A stretch of DNA of 64,000 nucleotides, taken from Thermodesulfovibrio sp. (lineage in GTDB: Bacteria; Nitrospirota; Thermodesulfovibrionia; Thermodesulfovibrionales; Thermodesulfovibrionaceae). Positions 38,060 through 45,815 of the stretch are shown here, piece after piece; position 1 is the first letter of the stretch; every line of letters starts with the position of its first letter. The position numbers were made by a program, and so were the translations under genes. The notes under the pieces are model-generated. The model searched no databases. It saw only the letters and a program-made list of their open reading frames with translations, and was not told the DNA's origin. The stretch lies in contig DYFF01000007.1 in assembly GCA_020725335.1 (NCBI GenBank), forward strand, positions 248,001 through 312,000. Direction: 5' to 3'.

Positions 38060-38402
38060 CGAGGCAATCATAAGGGAGCTCATGTTGCAAATAGTTGATG
38101 AGATTGAAGACATGAATATTGAAACTCTTGAGGCATCAGACGGGCTTGAAGGACTTGAACTTATAAAAAAAGAAAAACCTGATATAGTTTTCCTTGATAT
38201 AATGATGCCTAAGCTTAATGGGTTTGAGGTATGTAGAATTCTTCAAAATGAACCGCCCACTTGGAATATGAAAGTTGTTATGCTCACAGCTAAAGGACAG
38301 GAGATTGATAAACAGACAGCAAAAGAACTTGGAGTTAAGTGGTATGTTACCAAACCCTTTAAAATAGATGATATAATAAAGCTTTTAAGAGAATTATCAT
38401 AG
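38037..38402 (+). CDS. Single-domain response regulator
   Basis: A 121-aa receiver domain alone, with the acidic pocket (VDDEA), phospho-accepting D54 in VFLDIMMPK, and the conserved lysine in YVTKPFK. No output domain, so it must act by protein contact or as a phosphorelay intermediate. Its start overlaps the kinase gene by 23 nt (ribosome-binding site GGGAGG), so the kinase is the likely partner. Confidence 0.93.
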   Translation: MKVLIVDDEAIIRELMLQIVDEIEDMNIETLEASDGLEGLELIKKEKPDIVFLDIMMPKLNGFEVCRILQNEPPTWNMKVVMLTAKGQEIDKQTAKELGVKWYVTKPFKIDDIIKLLRELS

Positions 38403-38412
38403 GAGGCTTTTT

Positions 38413-38973
38413 ATGGATGTAGAGAAGTTGTTTATTGAGGCAGACAATTCTATATTGGTAGTTGTAGATTTTCAGGAAAAACTTGCTATGGCGATGAAAG
38501 AAGAGATTTTAGATAATACATTAAAAAATGTAATCAAATTAATAAATCTTGCTAAAATCTATTCAATACCTATCGTTATAACTGAACAGTATCCTAAGGG
38601 ACTTGGAAATACTTTGCAAGAGATTAAAAATCTAATTGAAGAAGAGCCTATAGAGAAAATTCACTTTAGCTGTGTTCAAGAGGAAAAATTTATCAATAAG
38701 ATAAACCAGTATGGAAGAAAAAAGATTATTCTTACAGGAATGGAAACTCATGTATGTGTCTGGCAAACTACTCTTGAACTAATAGTAAGAGGTTTTTATG
38801 TGTATGTACCGAAAGATGGGGTTTGCAGTCGTAAAAAAGAGGACTGGAAAACAGGCCTTTCACTGATGCAACAAGCTGGAGGAATAATTACTTGTACAGA
38901 AACTTTGATATTCCAAATTTTGAAAAAAGCAGGGACATCCGAATTTAAAAAAATGTTGGAGTTTGTAAAATGA
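38413..38973 (+). CDS. Isochorismatase-family cysteine hydrolase
   Basis: A 186-aa protein with the family triad: aspartate in LVVVDFQEKLA, lysine in TEQYPKGLG and nucleophilic cysteine in LTGMETHVCVWQTTL. The family includes nicotinamidases and isochorismatases, and many members have unknown substrates. AGGAGG lies upstream; it overlaps the PHP gene by 4 nt. Its place in the operon gives no clear metabolic role. Confidence 0.85.
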   Translation: MDVEKLFIEADNSILVVVDFQEKLAMAMKEEILDNTLKNVIKLINLAKIYSIPIVITEQYPKGLGNTLQEIKNLIEEEPIEKIHFSCVQEEKFINKINQYGRKKIILTGMETHVCVWQTTLELIVRGFYVYVPKDGVCSRKKEDWKTGLSLMQQAGGIITCTETLIFQILKKAGTSEFKKMLEFVK

Positions 38974-39620
38974 TAGATTTCCATATTCATAGCACATTCA
39001 GCGATGGTGAATTAATTCCAGCTGAGATTATCAGAAGGGCTGAATCTATAGGTTATAAAGCACTTGCAATTACAGACCATGCTGATCATTCAAATATTGA
39101 TTTAATAATTCCTCGAATAGTTAAAGTTTTTAAAAAAATACAACCCTATACTAAAGTAGTTTTAATCCCTGGCATAGAGTTGACTCACGTTCCTCCAGAA
39201 GTTATTCCAGAACTTGCAAAAGAGGCAAGAAAATTAGGTGCAAAAATTATAGTAGTGCATGGAGAAACCCTTGTAGAGCCTGTTAAAAAGGGGACAAATG
39301 CCTCAGCCATTCAGTCGGATATTGATATTCTTGCCCATCCAGGATTGCTCTCTGTAGAGGAGGTTAAAGAAGCATCAAATAGGGGTATTTATCTTGAAAT
39401 AACTGCAAGGAAAGGCCATAGCCTTAGTAACGGTCATGTAGCAAAGCTTGCATTTAAGTATTCTGCAAAACTTGTTATAAATACAGATTCCCACTCTCCA
39501 GGGGATTTAATATCAAAAGAATTTGCTGTTAAAATATTAAAAGGCGCTGGACTTTCTGATGCTGAAGTTAAAGTAGTATTCAAAAATATGGAAGATATTG
39601 TAAGGGGGAAGATTAAATGA
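38970..39620 (+). CDS. PHP-domain phosphatase (histidinol-phosphatase-like)
   Basis: A 216-aa polymerase-and-histidinol-phosphatase domain. Metal ligands are visible as DFHIHSTFSDGE, ITDHADHSN, GIELTH, DILAHPGL and NTDSHSPGDL. It matches a group annotated as histidinol-phosphate phosphatase-domain proteins. hisC and hisB are only 2 kb away on the other strand, but this gene belongs to the sensor operon, so the histidine assignment is uncertain. Confidence 0.82.
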   Translation: MIDFHIHSTFSDGELIPAEIIRRAESIGYKALAITDHADHSNIDLIIPRIVKVFKKIQPYTKVVLIPGIELTHVPPEVIPELAKEARKLGAKIIVVHGETLVEPVKKGTNASAIQSDIDILAHPGLLSVEEVKEASNRGIYLEITARKGHSLSNGHVAKLAFKYSAKLVINTDSHSPGDLISKEFAVKILKGAGLSDAEVKVVFKNMEDIVRGKIK

Positions 39621-40261
39621 AGCAAAAAAAGGAAGAGAGTATAGAGACTTTTAGAGAAAAGTTAGTTTCTCAAAGAAAAAGGCTATTAATAGGTGGTATA
39701 GTTTTCTTTACCTTAATTTTATTGATAATAGGTTTTTATGTATATAATTTGAAAAAACAAAGTGATGCTAAAGAACTTGAAACAGAAGCATACAGGTATT
39801 ATTTTGGTATTGTAAAAAATTCAAAACTCTCTCAGGAACAGAGATTTTTAAAATCAGCACAATTATTTATTGAAGCCTATGATAAAAATACAAATCCTAC
39901 ATATCTTATGAATGCAGGATATGCCTATGACATGGCAGGTCAAAAAGACAAGGCAATTGAAGTATTGAATAAGGCACTAAAAAGCAGTGATCCTAATATT
40001 GCCAATCTAACAAGAGTGAAAATAGCCATGATTTATTTTAAAAATAATGAAATGCAGCAGGGAATTAGTAAGTTAAATGAAATAGTTACCGGAGAGTCAT
40101 CAGTGATGAAAGACTTCGCACTTTTTCAACTTGCTAAAATCTATGAAAAAGATAACAAGGAAGAATCTTTAAAATACTATGAAAAACTTATTAAAGATTT
40201 TCCTCAATCACCTTTCTCTGAATTGGCAAAAAAATTTTTAGAACAAGATAAAAAGCCTTAA
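39617..40261 (+). CDS. Membrane-anchored TPR protein (YfgM-like)
   Basis: A 214-aa protein with a charged N-terminal cytosolic tail, one membrane segment (LLIGGIVFFTLILLIIGFYVY, about 24-44) and periplasmic tetratricopeptide repeats (PTYLMNAGYAYDMAGQKDKAIEVLNKAL). The last repeat resembles the YfgM/CpoB type (YYEKLIKDFPQSPFSELAKKFL). A scaffold for envelope proteins is likely. Last gene of the operon; it overlaps the PHP gene by 4 nt. Confidence 0.8.
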   Translation: MKQKKEESIETFREKLVSQRKRLLIGGIVFFTLILLIIGFYVYNLKKQSDAKELETEAYRYYFGIVKNSKLSQEQRFLKSAQLFIEAYDKNTNPTYLMNAGYAYDMAGQKDKAIEVLNKALKSSDPNIANLTRVKIAMIYFKNNEMQQGISKLNEIVTGESSVMKDFALFQLAKIYEKDNKEESLKYYEKLIKDFPQSPFSELAKKFLEQDKKP

Positions 40262-40284
40262 AATTCAGAACTAAATAAATCCAA

Positions 40285-41193
40285 TTAGGGTGGACACTTA
40301 CTGCAAATAGAGGCAAAAAGGGAAGTTGAAAGATATCTATCACCTCTGTCAGGTAAGATTACAACAATAACGCCTCTTCTTATTTCACTCGCTTTTTTTA
40401 AGGCTATATGCATAGCAGCACCTGATGACATACCTACAAAAACACCCTCAAACATTGCTAATTTTCTTGTTGTGTCAAAAGCTTCCTCGTCATTTACATT
40501 TATTCTCTCATCAAGTCTTGAAGGATCAAATATTTTTGGAACTATACTTTCAGAAAGATTTTTTAAACCCTGAATTCTATGCCCTGGTACAGGTTCAACA
40601 CCAATTATCTGAATATTACTATTAAACTCTTTAAGACGTTTGCTAACTCCCATTAATGTTCCTGTTGTTCCCATACCTGCTACAAAATGAGTTACTTCTC
40701 CTTTAGTTTGTTCTATTATTTCAAAGGCTGTTGTTTCATAGTGTGCTCTTATATTGGCTTCGTTATCAAATTGATTGGGCATAAAATACAGTTCTGGCGC
40801 ATCTTCATAAATCTGATGTGCAAGCTTTATAGCCCCGTCTGTACTTTCTTCTGCAGGTGTTAAAATTAGCTCTGCACTAAGTGCCTCAAGAACTCTGCGT
40901 CTTTCAACACTTACACATTTTGGCATTACAAGTTTGATTCTATATCCTTTTGCTGCAGCAATCATAGCAAGACCAATTCCTGTATTTCCAGAGGTGGGCT
41001 CAAGTATTATTTTATCCTTTGTAAGTAACCCCTTTTCTTCAGCTTCTTTTATAAGATAAAGAGCTGTTCTATCTTTAATTGAACCCCCAGGGTTAGCACC
41101 CTCAAATTTACCATACAATAAAACCTTAGGATTTGGATTAATTCTGTCAAGTCTTATTAGAGGTGTATTTCCTATAATATCTATTACACTCAT
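40285..41193 (-). CDS. cysM: Cysteine synthase (CysM type)
   Basis: PLP enzyme making cysteine from an activated serine and sulfide. PLP-lysine motif NPGGSIKDRTA (about K42), phosphate loop EPTSGNTGIGLAMIAAAKGY and GMGTTGTLMGVSKRL are present. The 302-aa length and the sequence favour CysM over CysK; O-phosphoserine use cannot be excluded. It begins 13 nt after thyX, and that gap contains TGATATAAT ending 7 nt before the ATG, suggesting an internal leaderless promoter. Confidence 0.9.
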   Translation of the reverse strand: MSVIDIIGNTPLIRLDRINPNPKVLLYGKFEGANPGGSIKDRTALYLIKEAEEKGLLTKDKIILEPTSGNTGIGLAMIAAAKGYRIKLVMPKCVSVERRRVLEALSAELILTPAEESTDGAIKLAHQIYEDAPELYFMPNQFDNEANIRAHYETTAFEIIEQTKGEVTHFVAGMGTTGTLMGVSKRLKEFNSNIQIIGVEPVPGHRIQGLKNLSESIVPKIFDPSRLDERINVNDEEAFDTTRKLAMFEGVFVGMSSGAAMHIALKKASEIRRGVIVVILPDRGDRYLSTSLFASICSKCPP

Positions 41194-41200
41194 GATGTTA

Positions 41201-41209
41201 ATTATATCA
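41201..41209 (-). promoter_or_regulatory. Extended -10 before cysM
   Basis: Minus strand TGATATAAT follows immediately on the thyX stop (the TGA is shared) and ends 7 nt before the cysM ATG. There is no Shine-Dalgarno sequence, so cysM may be made from a leaderless internal transcript. Confidence 0.45.
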
Positions 41210-41935
41210 CAGGCTTTTAAATTTTTTCCTTACCTGTTGAGCTTTACCACAGGTAAATTTCCCCTCAGGACACTTTCCTATTAGACAAGTCGGACCTGCG
41301 TCTTTGAAAAGTAGAGGTGCAATCCTCTTTGATATTTTAAGCATTTCTATGGCAAGTTCTCTTATTTCCCACTGGGCACGATTGCAACATCTTACTCTGA
41401 AAAAATGAAGCAATTCTCTGGCATTCATAGTAACTACAATTTTAGTTTCGGAAGCATTAGGCAAAACAAATCTTGCATCCTGACGGGCTATCTCACCCTT
41501 AATTCCCTTTTCCTCGAGTTTTTTGATTAGCATGCAGTAATACTTATGAGATTTCTCCATTGCCTCAAGAAAAAGTCTATAGAGTTCAGGGTCATCTTTA
41601 AATAAAGGAGGAATAATATAGTCAAAGCCCTTCTCTTCACTAACATATCTTTGAGATTGTTGACTGTAAGATGCAAGTCTGTGTCTTACTAACTGATGAG
41701 AGCACGCACGAGATATACCCTCAATGGCAAATGTAAAAGATACATGTTCAAAAGGACTTAAATGTCCACTTTCTCTTAAAAGATTTATCATTTTTTCTTT
41801 TTCATTTTCCGTAAGTTTATCTTTTAATTCCTCTATCCCTACCGGGCTGTAACATAGCCTTGCAGATAGAGCAACTAAATTTTCTGGGTCTTGAGTGTAT
41901 TCAAGAAGAGCAATTTTTAATGAGGCTTCTTTCAT
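41207..41935 (-). CDS. thyX: Flavin-dependent thymidylate synthase
   Basis: Makes dTMP from dUMP with FAD, independent of ThyA. The signature RHRxxSxxxxSxR is visible as RHRLASYSQQSQR. The C-terminal half has NARELLHFFRVRCCNRAQWEIR. The 242-aa length is typical of the longer ThyX. Overlaps hisB by 4 nt. Its presence fits a thermophilic or anaerobic lifestyle. Confidence 0.95.
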   Translation of the reverse strand: MKEASLKIALLEYTQDPENLVALSARLCYSPVGIEELKDKLTENEKEKMINLLRESGHLSPFEHVSFTFAIEGISRACSHQLVRHRLASYSQQSQRYVSEEKGFDYIIPPLFKDDPELYRLFLEAMEKSHKYYCMLIKKLEEKGIKGEIARQDARFVLPNASETKIVVTMNARELLHFFRVRCCNRAQWEIRELAIEMLKISKRIAPLLFKDAGPTCLIGKCPEGKFTCGKAQQVRKKFKSL

Positions 41936-42507
41936 AGAATGCCTTTTGTTGACGGTAATATCTCTCCTGTAATGGTAACAGCATCTTTAAGTGACTTTGC
42001 AAAGGCCTTAAAAACTGCTTCAATTATATGATGAAGGTCTTTCCCATATAATATATTTATGTGGAGTGTAATTTTTGCATTATTTGTAAAAGCCCTAAAA
42101 AATTCTTCAAAGAGATTAATATCAATATCTTTTATAAATCCTTCATAGGGGACATTATATATAAGAAAAGCTCTCCCGCCGAGATCTATTGACACTTGAG
42201 CAAGTGATTCATCCATAGGAACTGAGGCAAAGCCATATCTCTTAATTCCTTTTCTATCAGCCAATGCTTCTTCTATAGACTTACCAAGTACTATACCCAA
42301 GTCTTCTATTATATGATGGTAATCTACATGTATGTCCCCTTTTGCTTTGAGTTTTAAATCAAAATTACCATGGAAAGCGAAGAGTTCAAACATATGGTCT
42401 AAAAATCCTATAGGGGTCTCAATATTATGTTGACCAGAACCGTCTAAGTTAAGTTCTATTTTTATTTCTGTTTCCTTGGTTTTTCTGCTAAAAGAGGCTT
42501 TTCTCAT
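41932..42507 (-). CDS. hisB: Imidazoleglycerol-phosphate dehydratase
   Basis: Histidine biosynthesis, dehydrating IGP to imidazole acetol-phosphate. Motifs: TPIGFLDHMFELFAFHG, VDYHHIIEDLGIVLG and GKDLHHIIEAVFKAFAKSL; the histidines bind manganese. At 191 aa it is a monofunctional enzyme without a fused phosphatase. Overlaps hisC upstream and thyX downstream by 4 nt each. Confidence 0.97.
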   Translation of the reverse strand: MRKASFSRKTKETEIKIELNLDGSGQHNIETPIGFLDHMFELFAFHGNFDLKLKAKGDIHVDYHHIIEDLGIVLGKSIEEALADRKGIKRYGFASVPMDESLAQVSIDLGGRAFLIYNVPYEGFIKDIDINLFEEFFRAFTNNAKITLHINILYGKDLHHIIEAVFKAFAKSLKDAVTITGEILPSTKGIL

Positions 42508-43568
42508 TTTGCTCCCTCTAATATAAACTTCAGTGTTTTAATAAATTCAGCATTTTCTTCTTTTGTCCCCACTGTAACCCTGAGTGAATTTTTAATAGTA
42601 GATGACATATCTCTTATAAGAATACCTGATTTTAAAAGTGCTTTATATATTTCTTTGCTTTTTTTTGATTTAAAAAGAATAAAATTAGCTTCTGAAGGAT
42701 AAACTTCTATGCTGTCTAACTTTAAAAGTTCCCTTTGTAATTTTTCTCTCTCTTTTACGATTTCTTTTATAAATTTATTCATATTTGAATAAAAGTTATT
42801 CAGAGCATAGGTCGCAATATATTGAGTAAGGGCATCAACATTATAGGGAAGTTTTACCTTTTCTACTTCGTTTATTATTTTCTCACTTCCTATTAAGTAT
42901 CCTATTCTCAAACCTGCAAGTCCTATTTTACTCAATGTTCTTAATATAACAAGATTTTCGTAATCCTTCAAAAAGGGTAAAAAACCTTTTTCACTACAGA
43001 ATGCAACATAGGCTTCATCAATAACCACAAGGCAATTTTTTTGCCTTGCAGTCTCGATTATTTTAAGAATTTTATCTGAGGAAAAAGTATTTCCAGTAGG
43101 ATTATTCGGAGTACTTAAGAAAATTATGGAAGGTCTTCTGTTTTTTATTAAATTTAATATTTCCTTTTCATTAATATCAAAGTTTTTATCAAGTTTTGAC
43201 TCTACAGTTTCTACACCAACAGATTGGGCAATTATTCCATACATTGAAAAGGTTGGAACAGGATAAAGAACAGGACCTCCGAAAGTTAGAATTAAATAAT
43301 ATATAAGTTCGTCAGAGCCATTACCTACCATTATGTTATCGATATTAATTTTAATTCTCTTTGAAATAGCTTTTTTGAGATTTAAAGCCTCTGGGTCAGG
43401 ATATCTATTAAGAGGAATTTCTATATTTTTAACAATATCAGAAATTTTAACAAAAAAAGGAGCTTCGTTTGCATCAAGTTTAATTCTGCAAGGAATTTCT
43501 TTTGCCTTATAGGGCTTAAGAACCTTTATGTTTTTTCTTATTATTGCTTGAATATTAAATTTATTCAT
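42504..43568 (-). CDS. hisC: Histidinol-phosphate aminotransferase
   Basis: PLP-dependent transaminase of histidine synthesis, acting directly after HisB. The PLP lysine lies in RTLSKIGLAGLRIGYLIG; NPTGNTFS and DEAYVAFC are conserved. The 354-aa length is normal. First gene of hisC-hisB-thyX. A TTGACA-17-TATCAT promoter ends 8 nt before the ATG with no Shine-Dalgarno sequence. Confidence 0.95.
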   Translation of the reverse strand: MNKFNIQAIIRKNIKVLKPYKAKEIPCRIKLDANEAPFFVKISDIVKNIEIPLNRYPDPEALNLKKAISKRIKINIDNIMVGNGSDELIYYLILTFGGPVLYPVPTFSMYGIIAQSVGVETVESKLDKNFDINEKEILNLIKNRRPSIIFLSTPNNPTGNTFSSDKILKIIETARQKNCLVVIDEAYVAFCSEKGFLPFLKDYENLVILRTLSKIGLAGLRIGYLIGSEKIINEVEKVKLPYNVDALTQYIATYALNNFYSNMNKFIKEIVKEREKLQRELLKLDSIEVYPSEANFILFKSKKSKEIYKALLKSGILIRDMSSTIKNSLRVTVGTKEENAEFIKTLKFILEGAK

Positions 43569-43576
43569 AGATTTTT

Positions 43577-43605
43577 ATGATAAACACTATTAAAAAGATT
43601 GTCAA
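43577..43605 (-). promoter_or_regulatory. hisC promoter, predicted leaderless
   Basis: Minus strand TTGACA (43600-43605), 17-nt spacer, TATCAT (43577-43582), 8 nt to the ATG at 43568. Its -35 hexamer occupies the same bases as the -35 of the divergent inositol-phosphatase gene. Confidence 0.65.
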
Positions 43606-43628
43606 CTTTTATCTCTTCAAGATATAAT
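43599..43628 (+). promoter_or_regulatory. Promoter of the inositol-phosphatase-family gene
   Basis: TTGTCA (43599-43604), 18-nt spacer, TATAAT (43623-43628), 8 nt to the ATG at 43637. The short stretch AAGGG in this gap is too close to the ATG for a standard ribosome-binding site. Confidence 0.6.
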
Positions 43629-43636
43629 AAGGGCTT

Positions 43637-44425
43637 ATGGATATAGAATTTTTAAGAAATATTGGTAGAAAGATTTATAAAGAAGTTTCCAAATCTAAGC
43701 CTCAATTTAATATAAATGCTTTGGGTAAAGGTGCATCGGGTGACATGACCTTTCCAATTGATAAAATGGCAGAGGATATTATAATTGAGAGTTTTGAGAA
43801 GGAAGGATTTAATTTAAATATAATAGCAGAAGAAAGAGGCTCTAAAATAGTTCATGGTAGTAACAAAACCCTTATTATTGACCCAATTGATGGAAGTAAA
43901 AATGCTATTTCAGGAATCCCCTTTTTTTCTACCTCGATCGCGATAGCTGAGGGAAATACACTAAATAGCCTAAACATCGGCTATATTATAAATCTTATAA
44001 ATGGAGATGAATTTTACGCTGAAAGAAATAGAGGGGCCTTTTTAAATGGGCAAAAAATAGGAGTACAAAAAGAGGAAAAACCCGTTATTGTTGCTTTTGA
44101 GGCTTCAAATCCACATATAGCACTAAAAGAGATTTTACCTATGTTTAAAATTGCCAGTAGAGTAAGATGTTACGGTAGCACAGCCTTAGACCTTGCTTAT
44201 CTTTCAATGGGAGCTTTAAGTATATTTATAACTCCAACTCCTTCAAGAATATTTGATTTTTCTGCTGGAATTCTGATTGCTAAGGAATCAAAAGCTTTTA
44301 TAACAAATATTAAAGGTGAAAATATTGATGAACTTCCCATTGATTTTAAAACAAGAACAACTCTTCTTGTTTGCAGGGATAAGGAACTTAGTTATTTAGC
44401 TTTGGAATTATTAAACAAGGCATGA
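43637..44425 (+). CDS. Inositol monophosphatase-family phosphatase
   Basis: A 262-aa lithium-sensitive-type phosphatase. Metal motifs: IIAEERGS (first glutamate), IDPIDGSKNAISGIPFF and the C-terminal RIFDFSAGILIAKES, where the canonical W-D-x-A-A appears as F-D-F-S-A. Sequence is nearer to archaeal-type IMPase/FBPase than to bacterial SuhB. Divergent from hisC, so a histidinol-phosphatase (HisN-like) function is possible but not shown. Confidence 0.8.
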   Translation: MDIEFLRNIGRKIYKEVSKSKPQFNINALGKGASGDMTFPIDKMAEDIIIESFEKEGFNLNIIAEERGSKIVHGSNKTLIIDPIDGSKNAISGIPFFSTSIAIAEGNTLNSLNIGYIINLINGDEFYAERNRGAFLNGQKIGVQKEEKPVIVAFEASNPHIALKEILPMFKIASRVRCYGSTALDLAYLSMGALSIFITPTPSRIFDFSAGILIAKESKAFITNIKGENIDELPIDFKTRTTLLVCRDKELSYLALELLNKA

Positions 44426-44432
44426 AGGATAA

Positions 44433-44906
44433 TTAAAAATTTTTTAGAATTTCTTCAATCTTAAACTGAAGATTTATCTGAAGTCCTTCTAATTCCCGAA
44501 GTTTTTTAAGTTTTCCATGAGGTAACGCTGTTTTTATTCTATCACATATGAAATTTATACAAAAAACATCTCTTGCAAAAAGACAGCATCCTTTTTCTTT
44601 TAAGAAAAAACACATTCCTTTGATTTCTTGTTTCTTAGGAAGACTAATTCCGTAGAGAAGATTTATCGTTAGGAGCTCGGGAGAATATTTAAGTTCTATT
44701 TCACTGCCACAGCAAGGGTTGCTTTCCATAGCACATTGAGCGCATATTTGTGCCATTCCGCTTTCATATCTTTCCTTTTCTGCATATTTTATGTAATTTT
44801 TAAGTTCATCTAAAAGCTGATATAGTCGCGGCAAAAACTCTTTTGTCTGAAGAATTTTTTCTTTTTTTAACTCAGCTAAATGAATTTTTTCGTAAATATT
44901 GGGCAT
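44433..44906 (-). CDS. Cysteine-cluster protein of unknown function
   Basis: A 157-aa protein with a long helical N-terminus and at least nine clustered cysteines: CAQCAMESNPCCG, then GMCFFLKEKGCCLFARDVFCINFIC. The spacing suggests a metal or Fe-S site similar in style to the YkgJ cysteine-cluster family, but I cannot assign it firmly. Its start lies only 22 bp from the divergent TPR gene. TATCAT ends 5 nt before the ATG with no Shine-Dalgarno sequence. Confidence 0.65.
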   Translation of the reverse strand: MPNIYEKIHLAELKKEKILQTKEFLPRLYQLLDELKNYIKYAEKERYESGMAQICAQCAMESNPCCGSEIELKYSPELLTINLLYGISLPKKQEIKGMCFFLKEKGCCLFARDVFCINFICDRIKTALPHGKLKKLRELEGLQINLQFKIEEILKNF

Positions 44907-44910
44907 TTAT

Positions 44911-44921
44911 TATGATAAACT
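44911..44921. promoter_or_regulatory. Overlapping divergent -10 boxes in a 22-bp gap
   Basis: Minus strand TATCAT (44917-44912) lies 5 nt before the ATG at 44906. On the plus strand TATGAT (44911-44916) and TAAACT (44916-44921) precede the ATG at 44929 by 12 and 7 nt. The -35 elements would be inside coding sequence and are not well conserved. Confidence 0.4.
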
Positions 44922-44928
44922 ATTTTTA

Positions 44929-45813
44929 ATGAAATATTCAGTTATTAAATACTTTATTTTTATGCTAATGAGCCTTGTTTTATTAATTAATATGCTTTTT
45001 GCTGAAGATTTCTCATATGTATTTGTGATTGATGAAAATAATAATCCACTATATGGTTATAAAGTTCTTGAAACTTCTAAAAATAATATTTTTTTTGGAA
45101 AAGTAGAAGCGTTAAAAAAATGGATAATTTTATCCAAATCTGAGTTATACATAGCTAAGAATGGTTATTTATATCCAGTAAAACATTCTGTAATTATAGA
45201 TAAAGCTCAGGGAATAGTTTTATATTTAGTAGATTTATCAAACAAGAAAAATATGAATTTTAGTTTAGAAAAGGTCAAAATCGACAGTGATATAAAATCT
45301 ATCTTAGATAACAAAAGAAAACTTCTATCAAAGCTGGAAGCTTTATTACCCCCTGCAGAGAAAGAAAAGGAATTGATATCAATTGACATAAAAGAGATGA
45401 ATTTATTAGATATGGCAAGGCAGTATGAAAAAATAGGCCAAATCCAGAAGGCTATAGAAGTTTATGAAGAACTTCTCAAAAGTAAAAACTTTTCTTTAGA
45501 AATACTTTCTAAAATAACTTCTTTATACTATAAATCTGGTAATTTTATTAAAGCTAAGGAATATATAAAAAAACTTCCAAAAGACGATGAAAATGTTAAA
45601 AAACTTATTGGTATTTTAATTATCGAAAAAAACTTTGATGAAGCATTGAAAATATTAAATAGTAGTGATTTAAAAGATAAAAGATATTTCCACTATCTTA
45701 GGGGAATTATTTTTCATTTAATGGCTAAGAAAAATGAAGCATACAGGGAAATAATAGAACTTACTAATATTGATCCAGCATTAGCAGAGTCCTTGAGGGA
45801 TTTGTTGAGGTAG
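44929..45813 (+). CDS. Secreted TPR-like protein
   Basis: I start at the ATG at 44929 rather than the track TTG at 44899, which would overlap the divergent gene. The 294-aa product then opens with a signal peptide (YFIFMLMSLVLLINMLFA). The N-terminal half is an unrecognised domain (YVFVIDENNNPLYGYKVLE); the C-terminal half (from about residue 165) has two to three tetratricopeptide repeats (MARQYEKIGQIQKAIEVYEELL). Periplasmic or lipid-anchored scaffold is the likely role. Its stop is 2 nt from the convergent helicase stop. Confidence 0.7.
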   Translation: MKYSVIKYFIFMLMSLVLLINMLFAEDFSYVFVIDENNNPLYGYKVLETSKNNIFFGKVEALKKWIILSKSELYIAKNGYLYPVKHSVIIDKAQGIVLYLVDLSNKKNMNFSLEKVKIDSDIKSILDNKRKLLSKLEALLPPAEKEKELISIDIKEMNLLDMARQYEKIGQIQKAIEVYEELLKSKNFSLEILSKITSLYYKSGNFIKAKEYIKKLPKDDENVKKLIGILIIEKNFDEALKILNSSDLKDKRYFHYLRGIIFHLMAKKNEAYREIIELTNIDPALAESLRDLLR

Positions 45814-45815
45814 AG

